Below are positions 7,785 to 17,521 of a DNA stretch of 64,000 bases, piece after piece. The notes beneath the pieces were generated by a model that saw only the letters and a program-made list of their open reading frames with translations, was not told where the DNA came from and ran no database searches. The stretch spans positions 4,030,001 to 4,094,000 of the forward strand of contig NZ_CP094534.1 in the NCBI RefSeq assembly GCF_022811645.1, written 5' to 3'. Source of the DNA: Hymenobacter monticola (GTDB lineage: Bacteria; Bacteroidota; Bacteroidia; Cytophagales; Hymenobacteraceae). A program made the translations under genes and the position numbers. Position 1 is the first letter of the stretch. Every line of letters starts with the position of its first letter.

Positions 7785-10652
7785 ATGCAAACATTTACCC
7801 GATTCACAACCCTGCTGCTGAGCCTGCTGGCTTGGGCAGCTCAGGCCCAGGTGGTCACCACCTCGCCGGTATTCTTCACCGATACCACGCCCGTCACCAT
7901 CACCTATGACGCCTCTCAGGGCAACGGCGCGCTGAACAACTTCACGGGCAACGTCTACATCTGGACGGGCACCGTGACCAACCTCAGCACCAGCAACACC
8001 AACTGGCGCAACGTGCACAGTCCCAGCTTCGGCGCGGCCGACCCCACGGCCCTGATGACCCGCGACGCCAGCAACCCCAACCTCTACCGCATCACCATCA
8101 CGCCCCGGACGTATTATCCGATTCCGGCCAACGAAACGCTGCTGCGCCTGGGCATGATTTTCAAGAATGCCGACGGCACCCTCGTGGGCCGGGCTTCGGG
8201 CGGCGGCGACATCTTCGTGGATGCCACCCAGGCGGGCCTGACGGCACGCATCACCAGCCCAGCATCGGGCGCCAACGGCAACCCGCTGTTTGTGAGCCAG
8301 AACGCGCAGGTGAGCGTGACGGGCACGGCCTCGGCTGCCGCCAGCCTGGCCTTCACCCTCAACGGCACGCAGGTGGCCGCGCAGGCCAACGCCACCACCC
8401 TCACCAGCAACGTGACCATCGCCCAGACGGGCCGCAGCGTGGTGCGCTTCACGGCCACTAGCGGCACTACCACGGCCGTCGATTCCATCGTTTTCGTGGT
8501 GCGGCCCACCGTGACGGTGGCGGCCCTGCCGGCCGGCGCTAAGGACGGTGTGACGTACCTGAATGGCGGCACGTCGGTGATTCTGAATCTGACGGCGCCG
8601 GGCAAGCAGTTTGCCTACGTCATTGGCGAGTTCAACAACTGGCAGACGCTCAACTCGGCCTTCATGAACCGCACGCCCGACGGCAACAACTGGTGGGTGC
8701 AAATCAACGGCCTCACGCCCGGCCGCGAGTACGCTTACCAGTTCCTGGTGGACGGCACGCTGCGCGTAGCCGACCCCTATTCCGAGAAAATCCTCGACCC
8801 GAACGACGACCAGTACATCCCAATTGCCACTTACCCCAACCTGAAGCCCTATCCCACGGGCGCTACCACGGGCATCGTGTCGGTGCTGCAAACCAACCAG
8901 ACTCCCTACACCTGGCAAGTAACCAACTTCCAGCGCCCCAGCCGCGCCGACTTGGTGATTTACGAGCTGCACCTGCGCGACTTCCTCTCCACTAGCCACG
9001 ACTTCCAGCGCCTGCGCGACACGCTGAACTACATCTCGCGCCTCGGCATCAACGCCATTGAGCTGATGCCCATCAACGAGTTCGACGGCAACGACAACTG
9101 GGGCTACAGCCCCGATTTCTTCTTCGCCCCCGATAAGTATTACGGCACCAAGACGGCGCTCAAGCAGCTCATCGACGAGTGCCACCGCCGCGGCATTGCC
9201 GTGATTCTGGACGTGGTGCTGAACCACGCCACCGGCCAGAGCCCCATGGTGCAGCTCTACGGCAGCACGGCCGGCCCGTCCGCCAACAACCCTTGGTTCA
9301 ACGTGACCGCGCCGCACCCCTACAGCGTCTACAACGACTTCAACCACGAAAGCGCCCTCACCAAGTACTTCTCGAAGCAGGTGATGACCTTCTGGCTGCA
9401 GGAGTACCACGTCGACGGCTACCGCTTCGACCTGGCCGGCGGCTTCACGCAGCGCCCCAGCACCACCAGCACCTACGGCAACTACGACCAGTCCCGCATC
9501 AACATCTGGCTCGACTACTACCAGCACATGATGGGCGTGGACCCCACGATGTACCCCATCCTGGAGCACTTCCCCGAAAACAGCGAGGCCCTGGCCCTGT
9601 CCAATGCCGGCTTCATGATTTGGGGCAATGCCACCTACAACTACAACGAGGCCACCATGGGCTACCTGCCCGGCTCCAATTTCAGCTACGGCTACTACGG
9701 CAGCACCGCCCAGGGCGGCCGCGGCTGGAACAGCCCCAACCTGATTACCTACATGGAAAGCCACGACGAGGAGCGCCTGATGTACAAGAACCTCACCTTC
9801 GGCAACTCTTCGGGCTCTTACACCACCCGCGACCTCAACACCGCCCTGGCGCGCATCGAGCTGGCCTCGGCCTTCTTCTTCACCGTGCCCGGCCCCAAAA
9901 TGGTGTGGCAGTTCGGCGAGCTGGGCTACGACAAATCCATCTTCATGTGCTCGAACGGTACCGTGCCCACGCCGTACCCCAATGACCAATGCAAGCTCAG
10001 CGCCAAGCCCGACGTGTGGCCATACTACCAGAATGCCAACCGCCGCCAGCTCTATGAGGTACAGCGCGCCCTCATCAACCTCAAGAAGAAAGAGCCCGTG
10101 TTTGAGAACCCCACCACTTACACGCAGTCGTTGGCCGGGGCCGGCAAAACCATCCACCTGAGCGACGCCAACACCAAAGTGACCATCGTGGGCAACTTCG
10201 ACGTGGTATCGACCACCGTGGACCCTGCCTTCCAGAACACCGGCAAGTGGTACAACTACCTCACCGGCGACAGCATCAACGTGAGCAATGTGAATGCCCT
10301 GCTCACCCTGCAGCCCGGTGCCTACGCCGTGTACACCTCGCGCCGCATCCGCCGGGCCACGCTGCTACCCACCCGCGTGCAGGCCACCACGGCCCTGCGT
10401 CTCTCGGCCGCGCCCAACCCGGCCACCGGCACCACGCTGGTGAACTACGAGCTGCCCACGCCGGCCGCTGTCACCCTCACCGTGCAAAACGTGCTGGGCG
10501 CCACCGTGCGCACCCTGGCTACTGGCGTGTCGCAGTCGGCCGGCCCGCACAGCCTGAGCCTGCCCGTCGAGGGCCTGGCCGCCGGGGTGTACCTCGTGCG
10601 CCTGCAAACGCCGCAGTTCACCCAAACCATCCGCTTGGTGGTGCAGCGTTAG
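7785..10652 (+). CDS. Secreted GH13 alpha-amylase with T9SS sorting domain
   Basis: This 955-residue extracellular glucan hydrolase has a signal peptide ending AQAQ (about residue 21). N-terminal beta-sandwich modules follow, including a CBM48-like domain (YVIGEFNNWQTL near residue 280). The GH13 TIM barrel begins at YELHLRDFLSTS. Catalytic motifs are DVVLNHATG (region I), GYRFDLAGGF with nucleophile D549, ILEHFPEN with acid/base E594, and MESHDEERL with D661. The end is a type A sorting domain (AAPNPATGTT to TIRLVVQR), which directs export by the type IX system and surface anchoring or release. The nearby sus operon suggests it starts extracellular starch breakdown. The gene is divergent from the DUF2279 gene and ends at a strong terminator. 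Confidence 0.95.
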   Translation: MQTFTRFTTLLLSLLAWAAQAQVVTTSPVFFTDTTPVTITYDASQGNGALNNFTGNVYIWTGTVTNLSTSNTNWRNVHSPSFGAADPTALMTRDASNPNLYRITITPRTYYPIPANETLLRLGMIFKNADGTLVGRASGGGDIFVDATQAGLTARITSPASGANGNPLFVSQNAQVSVTGTASAAASLAFTLNGTQVAAQANATTLTSNVTIAQTGRSVVRFTATSGTTTAVDSIVFVVRPTVTVAALPAGAKDGVTYLNGGTSVILNLTAPGKQFAYVIGEFNNWQTLNSAFMNRTPDGNNWWVQINGLTPGREYAYQFLVDGTLRVADPYSEKILDPNDDQYIPIATYPNLKPYPTGATTGIVSVLQTNQTPYTWQVTNFQRPSRADLVIYELHLRDFLSTSHDFQRLRDTLNYISRLGINAIELMPINEFDGNDNWGYSPDFFFAPDKYYGTKTALKQLIDECHRRGIAVILDVVLNHATGQSPMVQLYGSTAGPSANNPWFNVTAPHPYSVYNDFNHESALTKYFSKQVMTFWLQEYHVDGYRFDLAGGFTQRPSTTSTYGNYDQSRINIWLDYYQHMMGVDPTMYPILEHFPENSEALALSNAGFMIWGNATYNYNEATMGYLPGSNFSYGYYGSTAQGGRGWNSPNLITYMESHDEERLMYKNLTFGNSSGSYTTRDLNTALARIELASAFFFTVPGPKMVWQFGELGYDKSIFMCSNGTVPTPYPNDQCKLSAKPDVWPYYQNANRRQLYEVQRALINLKKKEPVFENPTTYTQSLAGAGKTIHLSDANTKVTIVGNFDVVSTTVDPAFQNTGKWYNYLTGDSINVSNVNALLTLQPGAYAVYTSRRIRRATLLPTRVQATTALRLSAAPNPATGTTLVNYELPTPAAVTLTVQNVLGATVRTLATGVSQSAGPHSLSLPVEGLAAGVYLVRLQTPQFTQTIRLVVQR

Positions 10653-10671
10653 GCTGAGAGATGATTAAATG

Positions 10672-10707
10672 AAAAGGCCACTCCCGCGCGGGAGTGGCCT
10701 TTTTTTA
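10672..10707 (+). terminator. Rho-independent terminator after the amylase
   Basis: A perfect 14-bp stem (AAAAGGCCACTCCC with its complement) and a GCGC loop are followed by a run of T. It lies 19 bases after the amylase stop codon. Confidence 0.93.
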
Positions 10708-10738
10708 TGACTGGTGTCGTCTGGGCGAGTCATTAAAA

Positions 10739-10826
10739 CGTACCCCGAAGCTGTGCTTCGGCCGGACGATACCCGAACGAAGAGTGGAAAAACCTTGCGC
10801 GGGCCGAAGCACAGCTTCGGGGTACG
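10739..10826. repeat. Intergenic palindrome, GTACCCCGAAGC family
   Basis: Perfect 25-base inverted arms at 10739-10763 and 10802-10826 are separated by 38 bases. The arm starts CGTACCCCGAAGCTGTGCTT. A related palindrome with the same GTACCCCGAAGC core lies at 32909-32992. It sits between the convergent amylase and BadF-kinase genes and has no coding content. Confidence 0.88.
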
Positions 10827-10860
10827 CTTCAACGGCATTTAGCCAACGAATATTCGCCCG

Positions 10861-11709
10861 CTAGCGGTTTTCCTCGTGGTAGCTCACCAGGTCGTCGATG
10901 GGGGAGCGGATGATTTTGCCTACTTCCATGCCGTGGCCTTTGGCTACCTGCGTCAGCACGTCGCGGAAATTGTAGCCTACCGAGCCGATGCAGTTGAAGG
11001 TGTATTCCTGGTAGCGCGGGTAGTGCAGCACCAGGTTCTGGAAGAAAGCCTCGAAGCCCTCATGCACGATTTCGCGGCAGTAGGGCACGTTGTTGTGGTC
11101 GTAGGCAAACTTGGCGAAGCTGGCCAAAAAGCGGTTGGGCAGCGGCTGATTGTAAAGCCGGTCAAGAATCTCGTTGCGCGTGCCCAGCTTGTATTCCTCC
11201 TTCAACGCCTCCTGCAGGCCGTCGGGCAGCAGGCCGCGCAGGTAGTCGCGCAGCAGGCGCTTGCCAAAGAACGAGCCCGAGCCCTCATCGCCCAGGAAAT
11301 ACCCCAGCGAATCGACGTTGTAGGTGATTTTGTCGCCGTCGTAGAGGCAGGAGTTGGTGCCCGTGCCCAGAATGGCGGCAAAGCCCGGCTTTCGGCCCAG
11401 CAGGGCGCGCGCCGCGGCCAGCAGGTCCTCGGTCACGTGGGCTTTGGTATTCGGAAACAGCTTGCGCAGGGCGGCGGCAATCACCTCCGCCTTCTGGGCC
11501 GACGACACCCCGGCGCCGTAGAAATACACGTCAGTCACCTGTTCACGCGGCAGCGTGTCGGGCAGGTTTTTCTCCAGCGAGGCCACGATGCCGGCCGTGT
11601 CAATGAAATCGGGGTTGTAGCCTTCGGTGTTGAAGTAAACGCGGTTGTTGGCGTCGTCGAGCTGGCACCAGCTGCACTTGGTGGAGCCGCCATCGGCAAT
11701 TAGAATCAT
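10861..11709 (-). CDS. BadF/BadG/BcrA-type kinase, probable N-acetylglucosamine or hexosamine kinase
   Basis: This 282-residue protein has the ASKHA (actin/hexokinase-like) fold. The phosphate-1 loop is MILIADGGSTKCSW at the N-terminus, the second motif is GTGTNSCLYDGDKI, and GDEGSGSFFGKRLL carries the conserved acidic/Gly motif. Bacteroidota members of this family resemble N-acetylglucosamine kinases that phosphorylate sugars in the cytoplasm. The exact substrate is inferred. The start at 11709 is the ATG directly before the phosphate loop. It lies downstream of the sus genes on the same strand, but a strong terminator (11796-11825) separates them. Confidence 0.85.
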   Translation of the reverse strand: MILIADGGSTKCSWCQLDDANNRVYFNTEGYNPDFIDTAGIVASLEKNLPDTLPREQVTDVYFYGAGVSSAQKAEVIAAALRKLFPNTKAHVTEDLLAAARALLGRKPGFAAILGTGTNSCLYDGDKITYNVDSLGYFLGDEGSGSFFGKRLLRDYLRGLLPDGLQEALKEEYKLGTRNEILDRLYNQPLPNRFLASFAKFAYDHNNVPYCREIVHEGFEAFFQNLVLHYPRYQEYTFNCIGSVGYNFRDVLTQVAKGHGMEVGKIIRSPIDDLVSYHEENR

Positions 11710-11795
11710 AGAAAACAGGTTGGGTTGGGAGTAGCTGCGAAAGTACTCAGGAGTTAGGGAAGGGCCGGCGCGAACCTTAGCCTTCTTTAAGCAAA

Positions 11796-11825
11796 AAGGG
11801 GCCGCTAGCATCCTAGCGGCCCCTT
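11796..11825 (-). terminator. Terminator of the susCDE operon
   Basis: A 13-bp perfect stem (AAGGGGCCGCTAG and its complement) with a CATC loop is followed on the minus strand by a T run. It lies downstream of the susE-like stop codon at 11885. Confidence 0.9.
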
Positions 11826-11884
11826 CTACACTGAACTACGGCTGAAACAGACTAGCGTTTCGGCGCAGTCATAAAACGACTGGA

Positions 11885-12697
11885 TTAGGGCGTCACCGTC
11901 ACGTTGCCTGTGGTGCTCGTGCCCGAGCCGGAAACCGTCAGCTTCACTGTGTAAACACCAGTGGTAGCGATGCTCAAGTTGGGGCCGTTATGAGCCAAGG
12001 CCACGCCCTGGGTCAGGTTGCCAGCCCCGCCGAGGTTGACAGTCCAGGCCTTGTCTTTACGGAACTTAAACTCACCGGCGTTGAGGGTGGTACGGGCCGT
12101 GTAAGCTTGCAGGGCGCAGTTCCAGGTCAGCGGAACGCCGTCTTCGGAAGCACCGCCGCTGGGCCAGCCCAGGCCGGCGGGGCCCACCAGCGCCCAGGTA
12201 TCGGCGTTGGGAGGCAAGCAAGCCGGGTAAGCCGTGGCCGTGAGGGTCACCGGGGCCGAGGCAAACGTGTAGGTATCGGTGCCCACCACGGCCACTACCC
12301 GGGCGTACACCGGCACGGCCGTCTGGGTGGCTATGCCGATGGCGTTAAGGCCCTTGTTCAAATCACTAACCGTGATGGTTTTCGTCAGGTTGGTACCCGC
12401 GTCAAACACCGCCGGGTAGCCGAACCCATCAGCCGTTTTGGCAATCTGCACCTGATAGGTTGCAGCCGGGGCTTTGGTGGCATCGGTGCCGCTCATCGCG
12501 AAGCTCACCGCGTTCCAGTTGTAGGTAATGGCGTTGTTGGCGTCGTTGAGCTGCGTCAGCACCACCGTGTTGGTCGAGGCCGTGAGCGACAGCGGGGCCG
12601 AAGGGGCCACGGTCGCCTTGTTCTCATCCTTGTTGCACGAAGCCAGGCTCGTCAGGGCAAAAGCGACGGCGAAGGCCTGAGTAAGCAAATTTTTCAT
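11885..12697 (-). CDS. SusE-like outer-membrane starch-binding lipoprotein
   Basis: This 270-residue lipoprotein has lipobox LASC with Cys21, followed by N-K-D-E. That matches the Bacteroidota surface-export signal (Lys plus acidic residues), so it should face outward. The N-terminal SusE domain (about residues 35-130) contains SLTASTNTVVLTQLNDANN. The C-terminal region has aromatic residues and KFRKDKAWTVNLGGAG, as in SusE/SusF starch-binding domains. At 270 residues it is shorter than typical SusE and probably has a single C-terminal binding domain. It is the third gene of the susC-susD-susE operon, 147 bases after susD with a hairpin between them. Confidence 0.87.
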   Translation of the reverse strand: MKNLLTQAFAVAFALTSLASCNKDENKATVAPSAPLSLTASTNTVVLTQLNDANNAITYNWNAVSFAMSGTDATKAPAATYQVQIAKTADGFGYPAVFDAGTNLTKTITVSDLNKGLNAIGIATQTAVPVYARVVAVVGTDTYTFASAPVTLTATAYPACLPPNADTWALVGPAGLGWPSGGASEDGVPLTWNCALQAYTARTTLNAGEFKFRKDKAWTVNLGGAGNLTQGVALAHNGPNLSIATTGVYTVKLTVSGSGTSTTGNVTVTP

Positions 12698-12805
12698 AAG
12701 GAGATTTCAGTTAAGGATTAAAGCAAAAACTAGCCGCCTAACAGGCAAAATTTAGCAAAAGTGTCGGCAGCAGAAAGAATTCTAATCGGCCGAGGTTCAG
12801 CTTAG

Positions 12806-12834
12806 CCGAGGCGGTGCAGGGGGCACCGCCTCGG
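12806..12834 (-). other. Strong hairpin between susD and susE
   Basis: A perfect 12-bp stem (CCGAGGCGGTGC with its complement) and a 5-base loop lie in the 147-base gap between the susD stop and the susE start. On the minus strand no T run follows, so it is probably not a full terminator. It could stabilise the upstream susCD message or lower susE expression. Confidence 0.55.
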
Positions 12835-12844
12835 GCTGTTTGCC

Positions 12845-14500
12845 TTAGTTGTAGCCGGGGTTTTGCTTCAGGTTGGGGTTGGCGGTCAGGTCCGAGGTGG
12901 GCAACGGAAACAGGTTCCGGAAATCGGGCACTGCCCGGCCGGCTGCCACGCCGCCTTTCCAGGGCCAGATGTAGGCGGTAGTGGTGAACTTGCCGTTCCG
13001 CACGAGGTCGGTGCGGCGCAGGGCTTCCCAGTGCAGCTCCCGGGCGCGCTCGTCCAGGATGAGGTCCGTGGTCATCTGCGCATCGGTGATGTCGGCGGCC
13101 GCGCTGGGGGTGTTGATGTCGAGACCGAAAGCCCGACGGCGAATCTTGTTCACGTATTCGCGGCCGGTGGCCCGGGTGGCCGCGCCGCGGGCAGCTGCTT
13201 CGGCGTAGATGAGCATCATGTCGGAGAGGCGCAGCATCGGGAAGTCGACGCTGGAGAAATTCCGCGAGCCCGGGATGACCGAACCGTCCGAGTTGATGTT
13301 CCGGTACTTGGTGACGCCCACACCTTGAGTAAACTGGCTCTGGTCGAGGATGTCCAGCGTCTGGCCGCGCGTCCAGAAGCGACCGCGCCGGTCAACCGTG
13401 GTGTCGGCACCCAACAGGAAAAACTTGTCGAACAGCGCGCGGGTGGCGCGCATGCCGCCCCAGCCCGTGGTTTGGCCCACGTAGCGCTGCCAGCCGGCCG
13501 AGGCGCCGTTGGTTGCACCATTCACCAGGAAGGTGGTGCCGCCGTAGGTGGTGGTGCGGGTGGCATCCAGCAGAATCGACCACACGATTTCGTTGGCCGC
13601 CGGAGCCAGGTTGTTGTCGGCCAAAAAGTTGCGGCCATAGGCCGAAGAGGCCGAACTGGCTTGCGTCACCAGCGAATAACCGCCGTTGATGACGTTTTGG
13701 GCTTCGGTGGCGGCCTTGGCGTACTGCGGCGTGCCGGTGTACACCTCGGCGTTCAGGTACAGGCGGGCCAGCATGCCGCTGGCGGCGGCTTGGTCTACAC
13801 GGCCGAACTCGTTGGTGCGGGTCGGCGCCAGGTCCGACTTAAGCGCCAGCAACTCATTTTCGACGAAAGTGTAAAGCTGCTGCCGGGTGTTGTAGGGCGG
13901 CGCTGCCACGCCTACTTCGTTGGCTTCGGTCACGAACGGACCCCCGCCGAACAGGTCGATGACGTGCATGTAGGCCACGGCGCGCAGGAAGCGGGCCTCG
14001 GCCCGGAAGCGCTTGGCTTCCGCCACGTCGCTGGCCGGCAGGCGGCTGGCCAGCTTGTCATCCGATGATTCGCGGATGAGCTCGTTGCAGATGCTGATTT
14101 CGTAGTAAGCCCGGTTGTAGAGGCCGCGCAACAGCGGGTTGTTGGCGTCCCAGCTCATGTTGTGCCAGTCCTGAATGCCGGGGTCGTTCCAAGCTATCAC
14201 GGCTTCGTCGGTGGTCAGCTCCTGGGCGCTCCACAGCTGGCGCAGGTAGTTGCCAGTGCCGCCGTCGATGCCCTTGATGTCGCTGTCGCCATCGGCCCCG
14301 CCCAGGCTGGTGAGGGCAAAACCGCCGTAGAGCTTGCCCAACACGCTTTTGTAAGCGGCCAGGTTCACGTACACCCTGTCGGGCGTGGGCTCATACTTGG
14401 GGGTCTGGTCAAGGTCTTTTTGGCAGGACGTAGCAAGCCCGGTCAGGGCCGTGCCCAATGCGAGGGTAATTAACCCACGGGAAAAAGAGTTATTCTTCAT
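12845..14500 (-). CDS. susD: SusD/RagB-family glycan-binding outer-membrane lipoprotein
   Basis: This 551-residue lipoprotein has lipobox LATSC with Cys26, followed by QKD, and is predicted to be surface exposed. The N-terminal SusD-like region contains YVNLAAYKSVLGKLYGGFAL and SAQELTTDEAVIAW. Tetratricopeptide-like helices follow (AKRFRAEARFLRAVAYMHVI). The C-terminal SusD domain ends with LILDERARELHWEALRRTDL and FPLPTSDLTANPNLKQNPGY, both family hallmarks. It forms a lid on the SusC transporter and captures oligosaccharides. The gene starts 12 bases after the susC stop codon. Confidence 0.96.
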   Translation of the reverse strand: MKNNSFSRGLITLALGTALTGLATSCQKDLDQTPKYEPTPDRVYVNLAAYKSVLGKLYGGFALTSLGGADGDSDIKGIDGGTGNYLRQLWSAQELTTDEAVIAWNDPGIQDWHNMSWDANNPLLRGLYNRAYYEISICNELIRESSDDKLASRLPASDVAEAKRFRAEARFLRAVAYMHVIDLFGGGPFVTEANEVGVAAPPYNTRQQLYTFVENELLALKSDLAPTRTNEFGRVDQAAASGMLARLYLNAEVYTGTPQYAKAATEAQNVINGGYSLVTQASSASSAYGRNFLADNNLAPAANEIVWSILLDATRTTTYGGTTFLVNGATNGASAGWQRYVGQTTGWGGMRATRALFDKFFLLGADTTVDRRGRFWTRGQTLDILDQSQFTQGVGVTKYRNINSDGSVIPGSRNFSSVDFPMLRLSDMMLIYAEAAARGAATRATGREYVNKIRRRAFGLDINTPSAAADITDAQMTTDLILDERARELHWEALRRTDLVRNGKFTTTAYIWPWKGGVAAGRAVPDFRNLFPLPTSDLTANPNLKQNPGYN

Positions 14501-14512
14501 GATTGGTGGGAA

Positions 14513-17500
14513 TTAAATGCCGAGAGCAATGCCCAGGGTGTAGGTGCGGGCGACAGGGTAGAAGTTGCGGTCAATGCCACCGTTGATTTCAGGCTCTACG
14601 CCTTTGTACTTGGTGATAAGGAAGGCGTTTTGCACGTTGCCGGTGATGCGCAGCGACGAAGCACCGAGTACTTTGCCCACGTTGTAGCCCAGCGAAATGT
14701 TCTGGCAGCGCAGGAACGAGGCGTTCTGCACGTAGTAGTCCGAAAACAGCTGCTGGCGGGTGAAGCCCGTGTTGCGCACGTCCGGCGAGATGTTGTTTAC
14801 AAACAGCGTCGAGCCTTGCGCGTTGGCGTAGGTGCCGCGGTCGGCGGCGTTGGCGTTGTACACGTAGTTGCCCAGGTTGCTGCGCAGCGTGAAGGCGAAC
14901 ACCAGCTTCTTATAGGTCAGGTTCGAGCTGAAGCCCAGCGTTACGAGGGGCGCCGGCTGCTTGTAGCGATACAGGTCGTCTGTGGTCGAGCCGTTGTTGT
15001 TGCGGTCCACGTACACGCCTTGCACGGGCCGGCCGTCGGGGCCGTACACCTGCTGGAATACATAGAAAGCATCGGTCGGGTAGCCCACGCTGCGAATCTG
15101 AATCTGGTTGCCGGTACCACCGCCAATGTCGCCCACCTGCACGCCGGGGAAACCGGCGTCCTGCAGGCCCAAGCTGGTGATTTTGTTAACATTGTAGGCG
15201 CCGTTCAGGTTCACGTCCCAGTTCAGGTTTTCCGAGCGCAGCACGCCGTAGTTCAGGCCCAGTTCGATGCCGCGGTTGCGCAGCGCACCCTGGTTGGCGT
15301 TGAGGCGGTTCACGAGGTTGGAGCCGGCCGGCACGTTCACTTCCTGCAGCAGGTCGCTGGCCGTACGCTGGTACACGTCGATGGTCGCGGTGAGGCGGTT
15401 GTCGAGGAAGCCCAGGTCCAGGCCGGCGTTGTAGGTGTTGGTGGTTTCCCAGGTCAGCACGGCGTTGTAGCCCAGCGGGCCGATGATGGGGCCCGTCGCG
15501 GCGTTGCCGAACAGGTACTGCGATTCCGAGTTGCCCAGCGCATAGCGCGCCTGCGTGTCGTAGGCACCGCCGATGTCCTGCTGGCCCGTGCGGCCGTAGC
15601 CAGCGCGCAGCTTCAGTTCCGAGAAGGTGTTGTTGTCCTTCAGGAATTCTTCGCCCTTCACGCGCCAGGCCAGGCCCAGGGCCGGAAACCAGCCGCTGTT
15701 GTAGCCATCGCGGAAGCGCGAAGTGCGGTCATTCCGCACGGTCGCCGTCACCAGGTACTTGTCCTGCACGTTCAGGGTAGCGCGGCTGAAGTAGGAAATC
15801 AGGACGTAGTTGTTGTAGAAGCCGGGCACCACCAAGCGGGCATCCGGATTCACGAGGGTCGTGCGGTCCGAGCGATAAGCCAAGAAGTTCGGGCCCTGGT
15901 CGCTGAAGTTCTGGTAAGCGTAGCCGCCTTGAATGTCAAACTTGGTGCCGCCAAACTGCTTGCTGTAGGCCAGGTAAGCTTCGAGCAACTTCATGTCCTT
16001 GTCCTGAGCCGACTGGGTGTAGTTGCCGTTGAGGCCAGGAGTGCTGGGCGCGTTGGCGTTGTAGTTGCCAAAGTCGGCCGGCGAAATGTCTTTGCTGCCC
16101 TTGCTGCGGGAAATGTCCAGGCCCAGGTTGAGGTTGGCGCGCAGGCCTTCTACGCCGTGCACCTTGTAGTCGAACTGCACGTTACCGATGAGGCGTTTCA
16201 CCGTGCTGATGTCGTTCGTGTTATTCAGCGCCGCAATCGGGTTGCCCGGGGCGTTGCCCAGCGGTGCGCCCGTGGGCCCCAGGTACTGGTAATAGCCGCC
16301 GTAGCGGCCGTACTGGGCCTCGTTGGAGCGAATCGGCTGCGTGGGGTCGAAGAAGGCCGCGATGCCAATCTGGTCGTAGTTCGCGAAGCGGTTGTCGAGC
16401 ACGCTGCCCTTGGCGTTCACGTCGATGCGCAGGTGCTCATCAAGCAGGGTGGGGCTCAGGCTGATGGAGCCCGTGTTGCGCTTCAGCTTGTTGGTGATGA
16501 CGATGCCCTCCTGGTAGAGGTTGCCGTACGATACGCGGAACGGAACCTTGGCCACGCTGCCAATCAGGCTCACGGTGTTGTCGTAGGTGGCGGCAGTGCG
16601 GAAAACCTCGTTCTGCCAGTTGGTGTTGGCCGTGCCCAGCGTCGCAATCTGCGCAGGGGCGCCGTTGGCCGTTACCAGGCCGCGGAATTCATCGGCCGAC
16701 AACGACTCGTAGCGACGGGCAACCGTCGAAACGCCGAGCTGCGAGTTCAACTCCACGCGCAGCTTTTCGCCTTTGAGGCCCCGCTTGGTGGTGATGAGAA
16801 TAACGCCGCCCGAAGCGCGGTTGCCGTAGATGGCCGTGGCCGAGGCGTCCTTCAGCACGGTGAAGGTTTCAATGTCGCTGGGGTTGATGAGTGTGAGCGG
16901 GTTCGAGGCGCCCTTGATATCGCCCTTGTCCACGGGCACGCCGTCGATAACGTAGAGCGGGTCGCTGTTGGCGTTCAGCGAGGAATTGCCGCGGATGCGA
17001 ACGGTCGAAGGCGCGCCCGGCGCCCCACCGCTGGTGGTGATGCTCACCCCGGCTACTTTGCCCTGAATGAGCTGGTCGGAGTTGGTGACCTGGCCCTGCA
17101 CAAACTGCCGGGAGTCAACCGTGGCCACGGACCCGGTCACGTCTTGGCGGCGCTGCGTGCCGTAGCCCACCACCACGGCTTCGGAGAGCTGCGTGGTGTT
17201 TTCGGTGAGGCCCGCCGACACTTCCGTGTTCTGGCCGGCTACGACCGTGATGGGGCGGCGAACCGAGTTGTAGCCCACAAACGAGATGACCAAAGTTTGG
17301 GGACCCACCGGCACGTTTTGGATGCTGTAGGTGCCGTCAACGTTGGACGAGCCGCCCAGCGTGGTGCCGTCGATGAGCACGGTGGCACCGGGGATGCCTT
17401 CGTTCTTGCCATCGGTGACGCGGCCGCTGACCGAGCCGGTTTGGGCCTGGGCCGCCAGCGGCAAGCCAAAGGCGGCGAACAGTAGCAGAAACAATAGTTT

Positions 17501-17521
17501 CGCTAGATAGTGGTGTTTCAT
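14513..17521 (-). CDS. susC: SusC/RagA-family TonB-dependent outer-membrane transporter
   Basis: This 1002-residue transporter has a signal peptide (LLFLLLFAAFGLPLAAQAQ). A CarboxypepD_reg-like beta-sandwich (GRVTDGKNEGIPGATVLIDG, about residues 30-115) and the SusC signature around VVVGYGTQRRQDVTGSVATV follow. The plug domain contains PLYVIDGVPVDKGDI and LKDASATAIYGNRASGGVI. The beta-barrel fills the rest and ends in ARTYTLGIALGI. With SusD it imports oligosaccharides using TonB energy. It is the first gene of the operon. The likely substrate is an alpha-glucan, inferred from the amylase and SusE next to it. Confidence 0.97.
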   Translation of the reverse strand: MKHHYLAKLLFLLLFAAFGLPLAAQAQTGSVSGRVTDGKNEGIPGATVLIDGTTLGGSSNVDGTYSIQNVPVGPQTLVISFVGYNSVRRPITVVAGQNTEVSAGLTENTTQLSEAVVVGYGTQRRQDVTGSVATVDSRQFVQGQVTNSDQLIQGKVAGVSITTSGGAPGAPSTVRIRGNSSLNANSDPLYVIDGVPVDKGDIKGASNPLTLINPSDIETFTVLKDASATAIYGNRASGGVILITTKRGLKGEKLRVELNSQLGVSTVARRYESLSADEFRGLVTANGAPAQIATLGTANTNWQNEVFRTAATYDNTVSLIGSVAKVPFRVSYGNLYQEGIVITNKLKRNTGSISLSPTLLDEHLRIDVNAKGSVLDNRFANYDQIGIAAFFDPTQPIRSNEAQYGRYGGYYQYLGPTGAPLGNAPGNPIAALNNTNDISTVKRLIGNVQFDYKVHGVEGLRANLNLGLDISRSKGSKDISPADFGNYNANAPSTPGLNGNYTQSAQDKDMKLLEAYLAYSKQFGGTKFDIQGGYAYQNFSDQGPNFLAYRSDRTTLVNPDARLVVPGFYNNYVLISYFSRATLNVQDKYLVTATVRNDRTSRFRDGYNSGWFPALGLAWRVKGEEFLKDNNTFSELKLRAGYGRTGQQDIGGAYDTQARYALGNSESQYLFGNAATGPIIGPLGYNAVLTWETTNTYNAGLDLGFLDNRLTATIDVYQRTASDLLQEVNVPAGSNLVNRLNANQGALRNRGIELGLNYGVLRSENLNWDVNLNGAYNVNKITSLGLQDAGFPGVQVGDIGGGTGNQIQIRSVGYPTDAFYVFQQVYGPDGRPVQGVYVDRNNNGSTTDDLYRYKQPAPLVTLGFSSNLTYKKLVFAFTLRSNLGNYVYNANAADRGTYANAQGSTLFVNNISPDVRNTGFTRQQLFSDYYVQNASFLRCQNISLGYNVGKVLGASSLRITGNVQNAFLITKYKGVEPEINGGIDRNFYPVARTYTLGIALGI

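Noticed and set aside
7758..10157. An almost 800-codon open frame on the minus strand opposite the amylase
   Set aside because: It has the same antisense composition effect. The plus-strand GH13 catalytic motifs leave no doubt about the coding strand.
14630..17485. A 951-codon open frame on the plus strand opposite susC
   Set aside because: It is an antisense shadow produced by GC-rich codon use. Its translation is rich in His/Val/Arg/Gly with no domain, while susC on the other strand is unmistakable.
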